Assembly (NCBI GenBank): GCA_016183815.1
Contig: JACPDW010000016.1
Span: forward strand, 1 to 64,000
Reading direction: 5' to 3'
Length of the DNA stretch: 64,000 nt
DNA from: Flavobacteriia bacterium
GTDB lineage: Bacteria > Bacteroidota > Bacteroidia > Flavobacteriales_D > Crocinitomicaceae
Of the stretch, positions 28,769 to 36,796 are shown in pieces. Each line of letters opens with the position of its first letter. The first letter of the stretch is position 1. Both the position numbers and the translations under genes were made by a program. A model generated the notes under the pieces. The model ran no database searches. It had not been told where the DNA came from and worked only from the letters and a program-made list of their open reading frames with translations.

Positions 28769-28789
28769 ATTATCTTTGATGAAGATAAT
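28769..28789 (+). promoter_or_regulatory. Promoter and operator palindrome of the ParDE-like pair
   Basis: TATCTTTG (28771-28778) is a -7 box. It lies inside a perfect inverted repeat with arms ATTATCTT and AAGATAAT and a 5-nt centre. The position fits autorepression by the antitoxin. It also argues that translation begins at the ATG at 28797 and not at 28737, which is upstream of the box. Confidence 0.6.
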
Positions 28790-28796
28790 TAAAGTT

Positions 28797-29012
28797 ATGA
28801 GTTTAGAAGCTAAAAAATTAAATTTTATTGAGCGTTTCATGAAGCTAAAACAAGAACGTTCTGTCTTAAAACTAGAATCAGTAATAACAGAGATTGAACT
28901 TAATGCCCGAGCTGATACTTCTTTAGAAGAAATTAAACAAGAAAAAACACGCTCTTATGATGAATTTAGTAATGAGGTCAAACAATGGTTAAAGAACAAA
29001 ACTATCAAATAA
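28797..29012 (+). CDS. Antitoxin of a ParDE/RelBE-like module
   Basis: 71 residues from ATG 28797 (MSLEAKKLNFIERFMKL...). The protein is short, charged and largely helical, ending in YDEFSNEVKQWLKNK. It lies directly upstream of a ParE-like toxin and overlaps it by 28 bp, the standard antitoxin-first order. The longer frame from 28737 begins upstream of the likely promoter and would not be transcribed. I cannot assign the DNA-binding fold with confidence. The palindrome over the promoter suggests it represses its own operon, alone or with the toxin. Confidence 0.65.
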   Translation: MSLEAKKLNFIERFMKLKQERSVLKLESVITEIELNARADTSLEEIKQEKTRSYDEFSNEVKQWLKNKTIK

Positions 29013-29329
29013 TCATTACTTCAAGAGCTGAACAATCCTATTTTGAAGTATTAGATTATGTGTTTGAGCATCATACATTTGAACAAGCCAAAAAAATATC
29101 TTTGGAACTCATTGATTATCCGCAAGTTTTAAAAAAATTTCCTAATTTGGGTAATATTGAATCTAATTTAATAGGACGTCCTGAAAAATTTAGATTTTTA
29201 CTTTATTGTCGGACAAAAAAAACTTCAGTAAAAATAATATATTTTGTGGATGATTGGAATAAAAGAGTTTTTATAATTGATTATTTTCCTTGTGAAAATC
29301 ACGAACAAAAGATTATAAATAAAAGATAA
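28985..29329 (+). CDS. ParE/RelE-family toxin
   Basis: A 114-residue toxin of the RelE/ParE fold. Recognisable parts are IIITSRAEQSYFEVLDYV at the start, the central FPNLGNIESNLIGRPEKFRFLLY and the terminal strands KIIYFVDDWNKRVFIIDYF. Family members poison gyrase (ParE) or cut ribosome-bound mRNA (RelE); the sequence alone does not decide. It overlaps the antitoxin gene by 28 bp. The module sits between the T9SS deacetylase-like gene and the exopolysaccharide block and may stabilise that region. Confidence 0.8.
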   Translation: MVKEQNYQIIITSRAEQSYFEVLDYVFEHHTFEQAKKISLELIDYPQVLKKFPNLGNIESNLIGRPEKFRFLLYCRTKKTSVKIIYFVDDWNKRVFIIDYFPCENHEQKIINKR

Positions 29330-29442
29330 TTATTAAAGGGTATTCAATAGTTTTAATAATAACATATTTTTAATAGTTGGCATAGAAAAAGCTTAATCAA
29401 TATTCTTTTTTCACGTATTCTTTCAGACTATCTTAGTGGATT

Positions 29443-29475
29443 TTGTTAAAATTTTAACTTTAAATCTTATCTTTG
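29443..29475 (+). promoter_or_regulatory. Promoter of the exopolysaccharide block
   Basis: TTG at 29443-29445 and TATCTTTG at 29468-29475 with a 22-nt spacer, slightly longer than usual. The flippase ATG lies 13 nt downstream, so the leader is very short. Gene spacing downstream suggests this promoter may serve all five genes to 36118. Confidence 0.5.
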
Positions 29476-29487
29476 TATTAATCTATA

Positions 29488-30942
29488 ATGAGTGATACTT
29501 TAAAAAAGAAAGCAACAAGTGCCTTTTTATGGGATTTCTTGGGTTTAGTTGCCAATCAAGGCACAACTTTTATCGTTTCTATTTTTTTAGCTCGTTTACT
29601 CGACCCAAAAGATTTTGGTGTTTTAGGAATGATGACTATCCTCGTCTCGACTTTTCAATCGCTTACTTACCTAGGTTTTGGAGAGTCTATTATTCAAAAA
29701 AAAGAAAGTACAGAACTACAACTTTCTACCATGTTTTATTTAAATATTTTAATTGGGATTGTTTTATGTTCAATCACTTTTTTCTTTTCAGAAACAATTG
29801 CAGGTTTTTATGCTGAATCTCAAATCATTCTCCCTTTAAAAGCACTTTCTCTTTGTTTTATCTTTTTAAGTGTAAATTTAATTCAAAAAGCTTTATTAAC
29901 TAAAAAATTAGCTTTCAAATCCATCACAAAAGCTTCCATATATTCAGGAATAATTTCTGGTATCGTCGGTATTGTTCTTGCTTTTTCTGGTTATGGATTA
30001 TGGAGTTTAGTCGTCAAAACTATATTAAATATGTTTTTGAATTCAGTTTTAATTTGGTGGTACTCAAATTGGAAACCTAAACTTCTTTTCAGTTTAAATT
30101 CCATCAAAGAACATTGGGCTTTTGGAAAAAATATGTATTTATCAACTATTATCTATACAATTTTTAATCAAATTGATGGTTTTTTTATTGCAAAAATGGC
30201 TGGTTCGCTTCAACTTGGCTTATATTTTCGAGCAAAATCCTTAAATCAATTGTTGGTTAAATATTCATCAGAAAGTCTAGGTAAAATTATGCTTCCTGTT
30301 TTTAGTACTGTGCAGGACGATAAAGTTAGATTAAAAGAAATTATGTCTAAAACTTTACACGTTACCTCTTTTTTTGTCTTTGGACTGGTGGCGTATTTGT
30401 ATTTAGAAGGCGAAGACATTATTGTTTTGCTGTTTGGAGTAAAATGGCTTTCAACAATCACTTTTTTTAATATTATGATTTTTTATTCTTACTCTTACCC
30501 TATCAATCATATATTTGGAAATCTTATACAAAGTATCGGTGAATCTGCCGCTTATTTGAGATTAGAAATCATAAAAAAATCAATGGTTTTAATTGCCATC
30601 TTAATTGGAGTTTATTATGGAATTTTCGCTTTTTTGTGGTCTATGTTTTTCATAACAATTTTACAAATGTGGATAAATATGTTGTATGTTCAAATAAAAC
30701 TAAAATTCGAAATGAAACATTATGTAGTGTTGATATTCAAATATTTAATTATCAGTTGTTTGCCAATTTTTTTATTGTTTTACCTTAAAGAATACCTTCA
30801 TTGGAGAAGAATTCATGAGTGCTTACTTTTTACTTTTCTATTTGTATTTCTCTATCTATCTTTGAGCAGATTATTTAAAAGTGAAGGACTTATTTTTATA
30901 AAAAATTTAATAAATGAACGTTTTATTAGAAAAAAAGTTTAA
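29488..30942 (+). CDS. Polysaccharide flippase, Wzx/MOP superfamily
   Basis: A 484-residue integral membrane protein of the polysaccharide-transport branch of the MOP superfamily, which moves lipid-linked glycan units across the inner membrane. Typical family patterns are the start KKKATSAFLWDFLGLVANQG, IFLARLLDPKDFGVLGMM and GFGESIIQKKE, and the mid-protein FAKMAGS-like FFIAKMAGSLQLGLYFRAKS. About 12-14 helices are expected. It opens a run of five genes on one strand with glycosyltransferases, a deacetylase-like protein and AsnB, which together point to surface polysaccharide assembly. No polymerase (Wzy) is visible. Confidence 0.87.
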   Translation: MSDTLKKKATSAFLWDFLGLVANQGTTFIVSIFLARLLDPKDFGVLGMMTILVSTFQSLTYLGFGESIIQKKESTELQLSTMFYLNILIGIVLCSITFFFSETIAGFYAESQIILPLKALSLCFIFLSVNLIQKALLTKKLAFKSITKASIYSGIISGIVGIVLAFSGYGLWSLVVKTILNMFLNSVLIWWYSNWKPKLLFSLNSIKEHWAFGKNMYLSTIIYTIFNQIDGFFIAKMAGSLQLGLYFRAKSLNQLLVKYSSESLGKIMLPVFSTVQDDKVRLKEIMSKTLHVTSFFVFGLVAYLYLEGEDIIVLLFGVKWLSTITFFNIMIFYSYSYPINHIFGNLIQSIGESAAYLRLEIIKKSMVLIAILIGVYYGIFAFLWSMFFITILQMWINMLYVQIKLKFEMKHYVVLIFKYLIISCLPIFLLFYLKEYLHWRRIHECLLFTFLFVFLYLSLSRLFKSEGLIFIKNLINERFIRKKV

Positions 30943-30987
30943 AAATTTTGTGATTTCTCATTCAATAAAATTATATCAAAAAACAGC

Positions 30988-31944
30988 ATGAACGCATTGG
31001 TTTCAATAATTATCCCCATGTATAACGCTTCTCAAACAATTGTAGAAACGGTAAATAGTGTTTGTAAGCAAAGTTATACAGAAATTGAAATAATTATTAT
31101 TGACGACGCTTCGACAGATAATAGTCTAGAATTGCTTAGTCAATTTAAAAAACCAAAAATTCAAATTATTCAAAATAAAAACAATAAAGGAGCTTCATTT
31201 TGCAGAAATTTAGGTTTAAAAAATTCAAAAGGTGCTTTTATTCAATTTGTCGATTCAGACGATATTTTACATCGTGATAAAATTCTAAATCAGATAAATT
31301 CTATTGATTTAACTGACAAAAACGTTCTTGATTCATCCATTTTATCTTCACATTTTTATTATTTTGATAAAACTATATCAGATAAAAAATCCTCAAAATA
31401 TGAAAACAATTTTCGTGATTATATGCCATTGGAATGGTTAATTGCTGCGAACTATGACAAAGTAATGTTTCCACCAATCGCTTGGTTAATTCCAAAAAAT
31501 ATCATTGAAAAAGCTGGTTTTTGGGACGAAAGCATAAGTTACAACGACGATACTGAGTTTTTTTGTAGAGTATTATTAAATGCAAATAAAATTGTTCATG
31601 TGCCTGAATCTATTTGTTTTTATAGAACGAATAACCCAAATAGTTATGGCAGTCAACGAACTAAAAAAGCCATCTTATCGGAATGGAAAGTCAATACTTG
31701 TTTGGTTCGACATTTGTTAAATGCAAAAAATGACGATTCTATCAGGAAATCATTGGCCTACAGAATTTCTAAATTTTATTATTCAATTTATCCTGAACAC
31801 CACGAAATACATAAAGAAATTGAAAATTTATTAAAAGATCTCAATGTAGAATATCCTAAGATATTTGGAAATGGTTTTTTTAGTAAATTAGCAAAACTTA
31901 TCGGTTGGAAAATTACAAAACGTTTGCATAAACTCTATAAATGA
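30988..31944 (+). CDS. Glycosyltransferase family 2
   Basis: A 318-residue GT-A enzyme. The nucleotide-sugar site starts VSIIIPMYNASQTIVETVNSV, continues IIIIDDASTDNSLELL and has the metal-binding motif FVDSDDIL (near residue 89). Downstream, SYNDDTEFFCRVL carries the probable catalytic acid region. It is cytoplasmic or peripheral at the inner membrane and adds a sugar to the lipid-linked unit; donor and acceptor are unknown. It overlaps the following glycosyltransferase gene by 4 bp (ATGA), so the two are translationally coupled. Confidence 0.9.
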   Translation: MNALVSIIIPMYNASQTIVETVNSVCKQSYTEIEIIIIDDASTDNSLELLSQFKKPKIQIIQNKNNKGASFCRNLGLKNSKGAFIQFVDSDDILHRDKILNQINSIDLTDKNVLDSSILSSHFYYFDKTISDKKSSKYENNFRDYMPLEWLIAANYDKVMFPPIAWLIPKNIIEKAGFWDESISYNDDTEFFCRVLLNANKIVHVPESICFYRTNNPNSYGSQRTKKAILSEWKVNTCLVRHLLNAKNDDSIRKSLAYRISKFYYSIYPEHHEIHKEIENLLKDLNVEYPKIFGNGFFSKLAKLIGWKITKRLHKLYK

Positions 31945-32870
31945 GTACATTTTCTATAATAATTCCTTTTTACAACGCTGAAAGGTACCTTCATGAGGCA
32001 CTATTAAGTGTACAAAATCAATCGTTTACTGACTGGGAGTGCCTTTTAATTAACGATGCTTCAACCGACAATAGCGAGCAAATTGCACTTTCAATGGTTT
32101 CTTCTGATGAAAGATTTAAATTAGATAAAAATTTCCAAAACAAAGGTGTAAGTTCAAGTAGAAATTTAGGACTTTATAAAGCAAAATCAAAATGGATTTG
32201 TTTTTTAGATGCTGACGACATTTGGAAAGAAAACAAACTTGAAAAAGATTTTGAAATCATACAACATTCTGATTCTCAACTTGTATTTATTTATTCAACA
32301 ACTCAATTAATCCATAATTCAATTGATAATAAGGGCAATCTTTATGGTGCTGGTAATAATGGTTTAACTCAAAATCCTTTTTTTTCTTTGCTTTCTGGGA
32401 TGCATATTCATTTATCGACGGTTGTTGTTCGAAATGAACTTATTAAAAAAAAATCTGTCGTTTTTAATGAAAAAATGCGTTTTGCCGAAGATACTTTATT
32501 CTGTTATGAACTATTGAGGTTTGGTTCAGTTTTTTTTAACAATCAAGTTTTGTCTTATTATCGAGTTGATGTAGTGTCTAGTACAAGCTTTATTCCGAAA
32601 AAAGAGCAAATTATGGGTTCTTATATAGTTTTTGAAAATTTACTTTTGAAAGTAAAGACCTCTGTAGAAAAAAAAATTGTCTCATTATATTTAGTGAAAA
32701 TTGGATTTAAAAAGTTGATTGTATTAAGTTTGTTAAAACAAAGACCACATTTTTCTTTATATTTCAGCACATTGTTAAAAATATTAAAAAACAAAAATGT
32801 ATTTTTACTTCACAAAGTTTATGCTTTAATTCTGCCTTTTTCAATTTTGATAAATAAATGGTTTAAATAA
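31941..32870 (+). CDS. Glycosyltransferase family 2
   Basis: A 309-residue GT-A enzyme related to its upstream neighbour, with FSIIIPFYNAERYLHEALLS, LINDASTDNSEQIA and the DxD motif in CFLDADDIW (near residue 92). MRFAEDTLFCYELL forms the acceptor-side motif. The C-terminus becomes hydrophobic (VYALILPFSILINKW), which may attach it to the membrane. It starts within the stop of the previous gene and ends 7 bp before the next. It should act in sequence with the first transferase. Confidence 0.9.
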   Translation: MSTFSIIIPFYNAERYLHEALLSVQNQSFTDWECLLINDASTDNSEQIALSMVSSDERFKLDKNFQNKGVSSSRNLGLYKAKSKWICFLDADDIWKENKLEKDFEIIQHSDSQLVFIYSTTQLIHNSIDNKGNLYGAGNNGLTQNPFFSLLSGMHIHLSTVVVRNELIKKKSVVFNEKMRFAEDTLFCYELLRFGSVFFNNQVLSYYRVDVVSSTSFIPKKEQIMGSYIVFENLLLKVKTSVEKKIVSLYLVKIGFKKLIVLSLLKQRPHFSLYFSTLLKILKNKNVFLLHKVYALILPFSILINKWFK

Positions 32871-32877
32871 TCGAATC

Positions 32878-34227
32878 GTGCTTGAAATAAAAGTCAATAC
32901 TAGTTTAAAAAATGAATTTTTATACGTTTGTTCCGTTATTTTTGACGAATGGCTCAACATACCCTATCGAATTCAATATGAACACAATATCAATGAAATT
33001 TATGTATCTTTTGAGAACAAACTTTTGATTTTTAATGCAGATTTTTGGACAAAAAATGAATTTGATTTGTTGAAAAGTTTACCTAAAAATGTTTGTTTTC
33101 ACGAACTCCCTTTCACTTCTGAAAAAGATATTGTCTGTCTTTTTGGAAATGATTTTTTTGAACAAACTGAAAATTCTATCCGATGTGGTGTAGATATTTT
33201 TGCTTCCGTTTTTTTTATGTTGTCACGTTGGGAAGAATTGACTATTGACCAAAGAGATAACGACAACCGTATTCCAGCAAAAGCTTGTATGAGTGCAAAA
33301 TACGATTTTCTTCATCGTCCGGTTGTAGATGAATGGATAGAATTTATTTGGAATTGTTTAAAAGCATTAGGTTTTACTTTAGAAAGAAAAGAACATTCTC
33401 ATAACTTTAATTTAAGTTGTGATGTCGATAATCCATTCGACCCAGCAATAAGAAATTTTTCGTATTTATTTAAGAGTATTGTTGGAGACCTATTTAAAAG
33501 AAAAACCTTAAAATCTGCTTGTGAAAGAATTAAAAATTATTTTTTATCACGTTTAATTTCAGATAATTACGACCCTGTTTATTCTTTTGATTGGTTAATA
33601 GAATTAGCTAAAAGAAATAATTTAACAATGACTTTTTATTTTATTGCTGAAAATAAAGAAGTTCGAAATGGAACGTATTCCATCGAAAATAAAAAAATAA
33701 TAGAATTGTTTAAAAAAATTAATCAAAACAAACATGAGATTGGACTACATGGTTCATATCAATCTTACAATTCAGAAAAAAGATTATTTCATGAACAAAA
33801 AAAAATTAATTTTATTTTAGAAAAAAATGCTATTTCACAACAAATCATAAACTCTCGACAACATTATTTACGTTGGGATTCTAAAATCACACCAGATTTA
33901 CTTAATCATATTGGAATTGAAATGGATTCAACTGGAGGATATGCCGATTTACCTGGATATAAATATGGTACTTGCAAAGATTTTTCGATGTGGAGCTGGA
34001 AAAAAAATGAAAAATTAAAGTTAAAACAAAGACCATTAATTGTAATGGATGCAACGTACATGGATAAAGAATTTTTAAATTTAGGTAACGATGAATCGTT
34101 GAAAGAAAAAATTCTTTATTTTAAAAAATTGAGTTTAAAATACGGAAATTTTAACCTTTTGTGGCATAATGACCGATTGAAAAGTCAAAAAGAAAAAGAA
34201 ATACTTACTTACATCGTCGAAAATTAA
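32878..34227 (+). CDS. Polysaccharide deacetylase-like protein
   Basis: A 449-residue cytoplasmic protein with GTG start. The N-terminal 170 residues form a domain often paired with deacetylases in capsule loci (SVFFMLSRWEELTIDQRD followed by RIPAKACMSAKYDFLHRPVVDEW). The C-terminal part is NodB-like: NLSCDVDNPFDP holds the metal-binding Asp pair and KHEIGLHGSYQSY the His. It would remove acetyl groups from an amino sugar in the growing glycan, though the motif set is not complete enough for certainty. It lies tightly between a glycosyltransferase and asnB. Confidence 0.7.
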   Translation: MLEIKVNTSLKNEFLYVCSVIFDEWLNIPYRIQYEHNINEIYVSFENKLLIFNADFWTKNEFDLLKSLPKNVCFHELPFTSEKDIVCLFGNDFFEQTENSIRCGVDIFASVFFMLSRWEELTIDQRDNDNRIPAKACMSAKYDFLHRPVVDEWIEFIWNCLKALGFTLERKEHSHNFNLSCDVDNPFDPAIRNFSYLFKSIVGDLFKRKTLKSACERIKNYFLSRLISDNYDPVYSFDWLIELAKRNNLTMTFYFIAENKEVRNGTYSIENKKIIELFKKINQNKHEIGLHGSYQSYNSEKRLFHEQKKINFILEKNAISQQIINSRQHYLRWDSKITPDLLNHIGIEMDSTGGYADLPGYKYGTCKDFSMWSWKKNEKLKLKQRPLIVMDATYMDKEFLNLGNDESLKEKILYFKKLSLKYGNFNLLWHNDRLKSQKEKEILTYIVEN

Positions 34228-34231
34228 TTTT

Positions 34232-36118
34232 ATGTGTGGAATTATAGGTGCATGCTGGAAAAACGATGAAATTTCTGAAAAACAAATAGAAAAAGCCCTT
34301 TCACAAATTAAATTTAGAGGACCCGACGATGATGGTATAGAGTATTTTCAAGAGTCTGAATTTAAAGTTTTTTTAGGACACACACGACTTTCCATCATCG
34401 ATTTATCTTCATCAGGACATCAACCGTATTTTTCTCCTTGTAAAAAGTATGTAATGAGTTACAATGGTGAAATTTACAACTATTTAGAGTTAAAAAAAGA
34501 ACTGCAAAATATAGGAATTCATTTTTACAGCAATACCGATACGGAAGTTTTACTCCAAGCTTATATCTATTGGGGCGAACTATGCTTAAAACGTTTTCAA
34601 GGAATGTTTGCTTTTGTCATTTATGATTTAATGAAGCAAAGTCTGTTTTGTGCAAGAGATGCTTTTGGAATTAAACCATTTTACTATTCCATTGAAAATA
34701 AACAGTTTCAATTTTCTTCTGATGTTAAAAGTATAAACATTTTACTCAACAAAAAAAATGAGGCCAATCTTCAAACCTGTTTTCAATACTTAAAATACGG
34801 GTTATACGACCACAGTGAAGAAACTTTTTATAAAAATATTAAACGTTTAAAATCTGGTCATTTTCTCGAATTTGATATTCAAAAAAACACAATTACAAAA
34901 TATGAAAATTGGTGGAAACCTGATTTTAGTAAAGAAATTCAAGTTTCTTTTAAAGATGCCGTTGAACAAGTTAGGACAAATTTTTTACATAACATTTCAC
35001 TACATCTTAGAAGTGATGTTAAAATAGGTGCTGCTTTGTCTGGTGGAATTGATTCTTCTGCAATTGTCTGTGCTATTAAATATTTACATAAAGATTTTCC
35101 ATTAGAGACCTTCAGTTATCTTGACATTAATCCAGTTTACAATGAAAAAAAATGGGTGGAAATTGTTAATAAACAATGTAATTTTAAAAATTTTCAAGTT
35201 TCATTTACTGAGGAATCTTTTATCAAAGAAATAGACGAAATGCTAATTGCTCAAGGCGAACCATTTGGAAGCACTAGCATATTTGCTCAATACAAAATAA
35301 TGAAAAAAGCAAAGGAACAAGGAATAAAAGTAATGTTAGAAGGTCAAGGAGCAGACGAATTATTAGCAGGGTACAATGGGTTTGTAGGTCAAAGACTATT
35401 GAGTTTATGGGAAACTCATTCTTATTTTGAATTTTATTCTTTTGCTAAATCATGGTCAGATTTTTCAAATAAAAGCATTAAAGACGCTCTATTTCAATTT
35501 ATTAAACTAAAAAGCCCCAATTATTTAATTCAATTTTTAAGAAGTAAATCAATGGAAAAGGATACAAAATGGTTAAACGGTTTTTTTATTGAACAAAATG
35601 CCATTGATTTACTTTTTTATAAACCAAAATTAAAAAAAGAATATAAATCAAGAAGAGTAATAGAGCAACTTTTATATTCTTCTCAACAAAATGGACTTCC
35701 ACATTTACTTCGACATAGTGATAGAAACAGCATGAATTTTCAGATTGAAGCGAGGGTTCCTTTTTTAACAACTTCTTTTGCAGAAACACTTTTATCATTA
35801 CCAGAAAATTACCTTATTTCATCCAATGGGGTTAATAAGTTTGTTTTTAGAGAAGCCATCAAAGAATTTGTACCAAAAGAAATTGTTGAACGAAAAGATA
35901 AAATTGGTTTTGTCAGCTCAGATAAAGAAATTATTTTAGCCAATAAACATTATTTTAAACAAATATTGAAATCAGCTGAATCCATTCCATTTTTTAATGT
36001 AAATGAATTACTAAAGGAGTTTGATTTGATTGTGGAAAACAAAAAAAAATATACATGGCAAGTCTGGAGATGGATTAATTTTATCCGTTGGGTTCAACTT
36101 AACGACATACAATTTTAG
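34232..36118 (+). CDS. asnB: Asparagine synthetase, glutamine-hydrolysing, AsnB type
   Basis: A 628-residue two-domain amidotransferase. The N-terminal glutaminase has the nucleophile Cys2 in MCGIIGACW, and FRGPDDDG, GHTRLSIIDLS and SYNGEIYNY. The synthetase domain carries the PP-loop SGGIDSSAI near residue 270 and GQGADELLAGY. Family members that sit inside polysaccharide clusters often amidate a uronic or amino-acid-like sugar instead of making free asparagine. The location at the end of the flippase and glycosyltransferase block supports that reading here, but does not prove it. Strongly co-directional with the upstream genes (4-bp gap). Confidence 0.9.
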   Translation: MCGIIGACWKNDEISEKQIEKALSQIKFRGPDDDGIEYFQESEFKVFLGHTRLSIIDLSSSGHQPYFSPCKKYVMSYNGEIYNYLELKKELQNIGIHFYSNTDTEVLLQAYIYWGELCLKRFQGMFAFVIYDLMKQSLFCARDAFGIKPFYYSIENKQFQFSSDVKSINILLNKKNEANLQTCFQYLKYGLYDHSEETFYKNIKRLKSGHFLEFDIQKNTITKYENWWKPDFSKEIQVSFKDAVEQVRTNFLHNISLHLRSDVKIGAALSGGIDSSAIVCAIKYLHKDFPLETFSYLDINPVYNEKKWVEIVNKQCNFKNFQVSFTEESFIKEIDEMLIAQGEPFGSTSIFAQYKIMKKAKEQGIKVMLEGQGADELLAGYNGFVGQRLLSLWETHSYFEFYSFAKSWSDFSNKSIKDALFQFIKLKSPNYLIQFLRSKSMEKDTKWLNGFFIEQNAIDLLFYKPKLKKEYKSRRVIEQLLYSSQQNGLPHLLRHSDRNSMNFQIEARVPFLTTSFAETLLSLPENYLISSNGVNKFVFREAIKEFVPKEIVERKDKIGFVSSDKEIILANKHYFKQILKSAESIPFFNVNELLKEFDLIVENKKKYTWQVWRWINFIRWVQLNDIQF

Positions 36119-36202
36119 ATTAAATTCTAGCTTTGTAAAACTAGATTATTGTTAATTAAACTAAATGCAAGGTGTTAAAGTTAAAGTAATTAAAAAATAA
36201 AT

Positions 36203-36310
36203 TCAACTATTAACCATTCAACTATTAACTATCCAACTAATAACTAATCAACTAATAACTAATCAACTAATAACTAATCAACTAATAACTAATCAACTAA
36301 TCAACTATCT
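36203..36310. repeat. Tandem 15-bp repeat after asnB
   Basis: Four perfect units of CAACTAATAACTAAT cover 36234-36293. Degenerate units precede (CAACTATTAAC) and a partial unit follows. The array sits between the asnB stop and the stop of the convergent Mpv17-like gene. It has no spacers of unique sequence. The unit length is a multiple of three but no frame across it looks coding. Confidence 0.85.
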
Positions 36311-36313
36311 CTA

Positions 36314-36796
36314 TCAAAAATACATTTTAGACAAGGCATAATAAATATTCATTAATGCACTAAATATTGCACTGGACATAAATCTATACTTTAAATGAAT
36401 GATGTTTTGTATAATATAATTCGCAATAATTGTGAAAATGATACTAGCTATAAATGTTTTTAAAGATGAAAAGAAAGCTGTTTCAATACTCAACTCAATT
36501 GAAGATAAGGAAAATAATTTTTCAGGAAACATTGAAAATTCAATAAATAGAAAATGTCTAGTTATCCACAATGGATTAAAAAATAGAACGGCTAAAAGTG
36601 TTTTACTGTATGCATTTTTACTTTTTTTTTCAATAAACGCAAACCATTTTCCAATTTCATAACTGTATAAAAATCCGCCGATTAATGCTAGAACAAGAAG
36701 ACGAATTAAATGAAATTCTCCAATAATAATTTGAGCAATTAAATCACCTAAAGGATAAATTATAAACCCTTTTAGAATATCCTTATTAAATTTCAT
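36314..36796 (-). CDS. Membrane protein resembling the Mpv17/PMP22 family
   Basis: A 160-residue protein with four predicted membrane helices. Its layout recalls the eukaryotic Mpv17/PMP22 family: IYPLGDLIAQIIIGE near the start, a helix ending EIGKWFAFIEK, FFNPLWITRHFLF in the middle, and NIIHLKYRFMSSAIFSALMNIYYALSK at the C-terminus, matching the family's GD-x-x-Q, W-x-x-L-E and R-x-x...W/N-x-Y-LS pattern. I know related proteins from Flavobacteria only from memory, so the assignment is tentative. It overlaps the molybdopterin subunit gene by 11 bp and is therefore in the same transcript. Confidence 0.5.
   Translation of the reverse strand: MKFNKDILKGFIIYPLGDLIAQIIIGEFHLIRLLVLALIGGFLYSYEIGKWFAFIEKKSKNAYSKTLLAVLFFNPLWITRHFLFIEFSMFPEKLFSLSSIELSIETAFFSSLKTFIASIIFTIIANYIIQNIIHLKYRFMSSAIFSALMNIYYALSKMYF

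Noticed and set aside
36203-36310. CRISPR-like array
   Set aside because: Units are 15 bp and directly adjacent with no unique spacers, and no cas gene is in the window.
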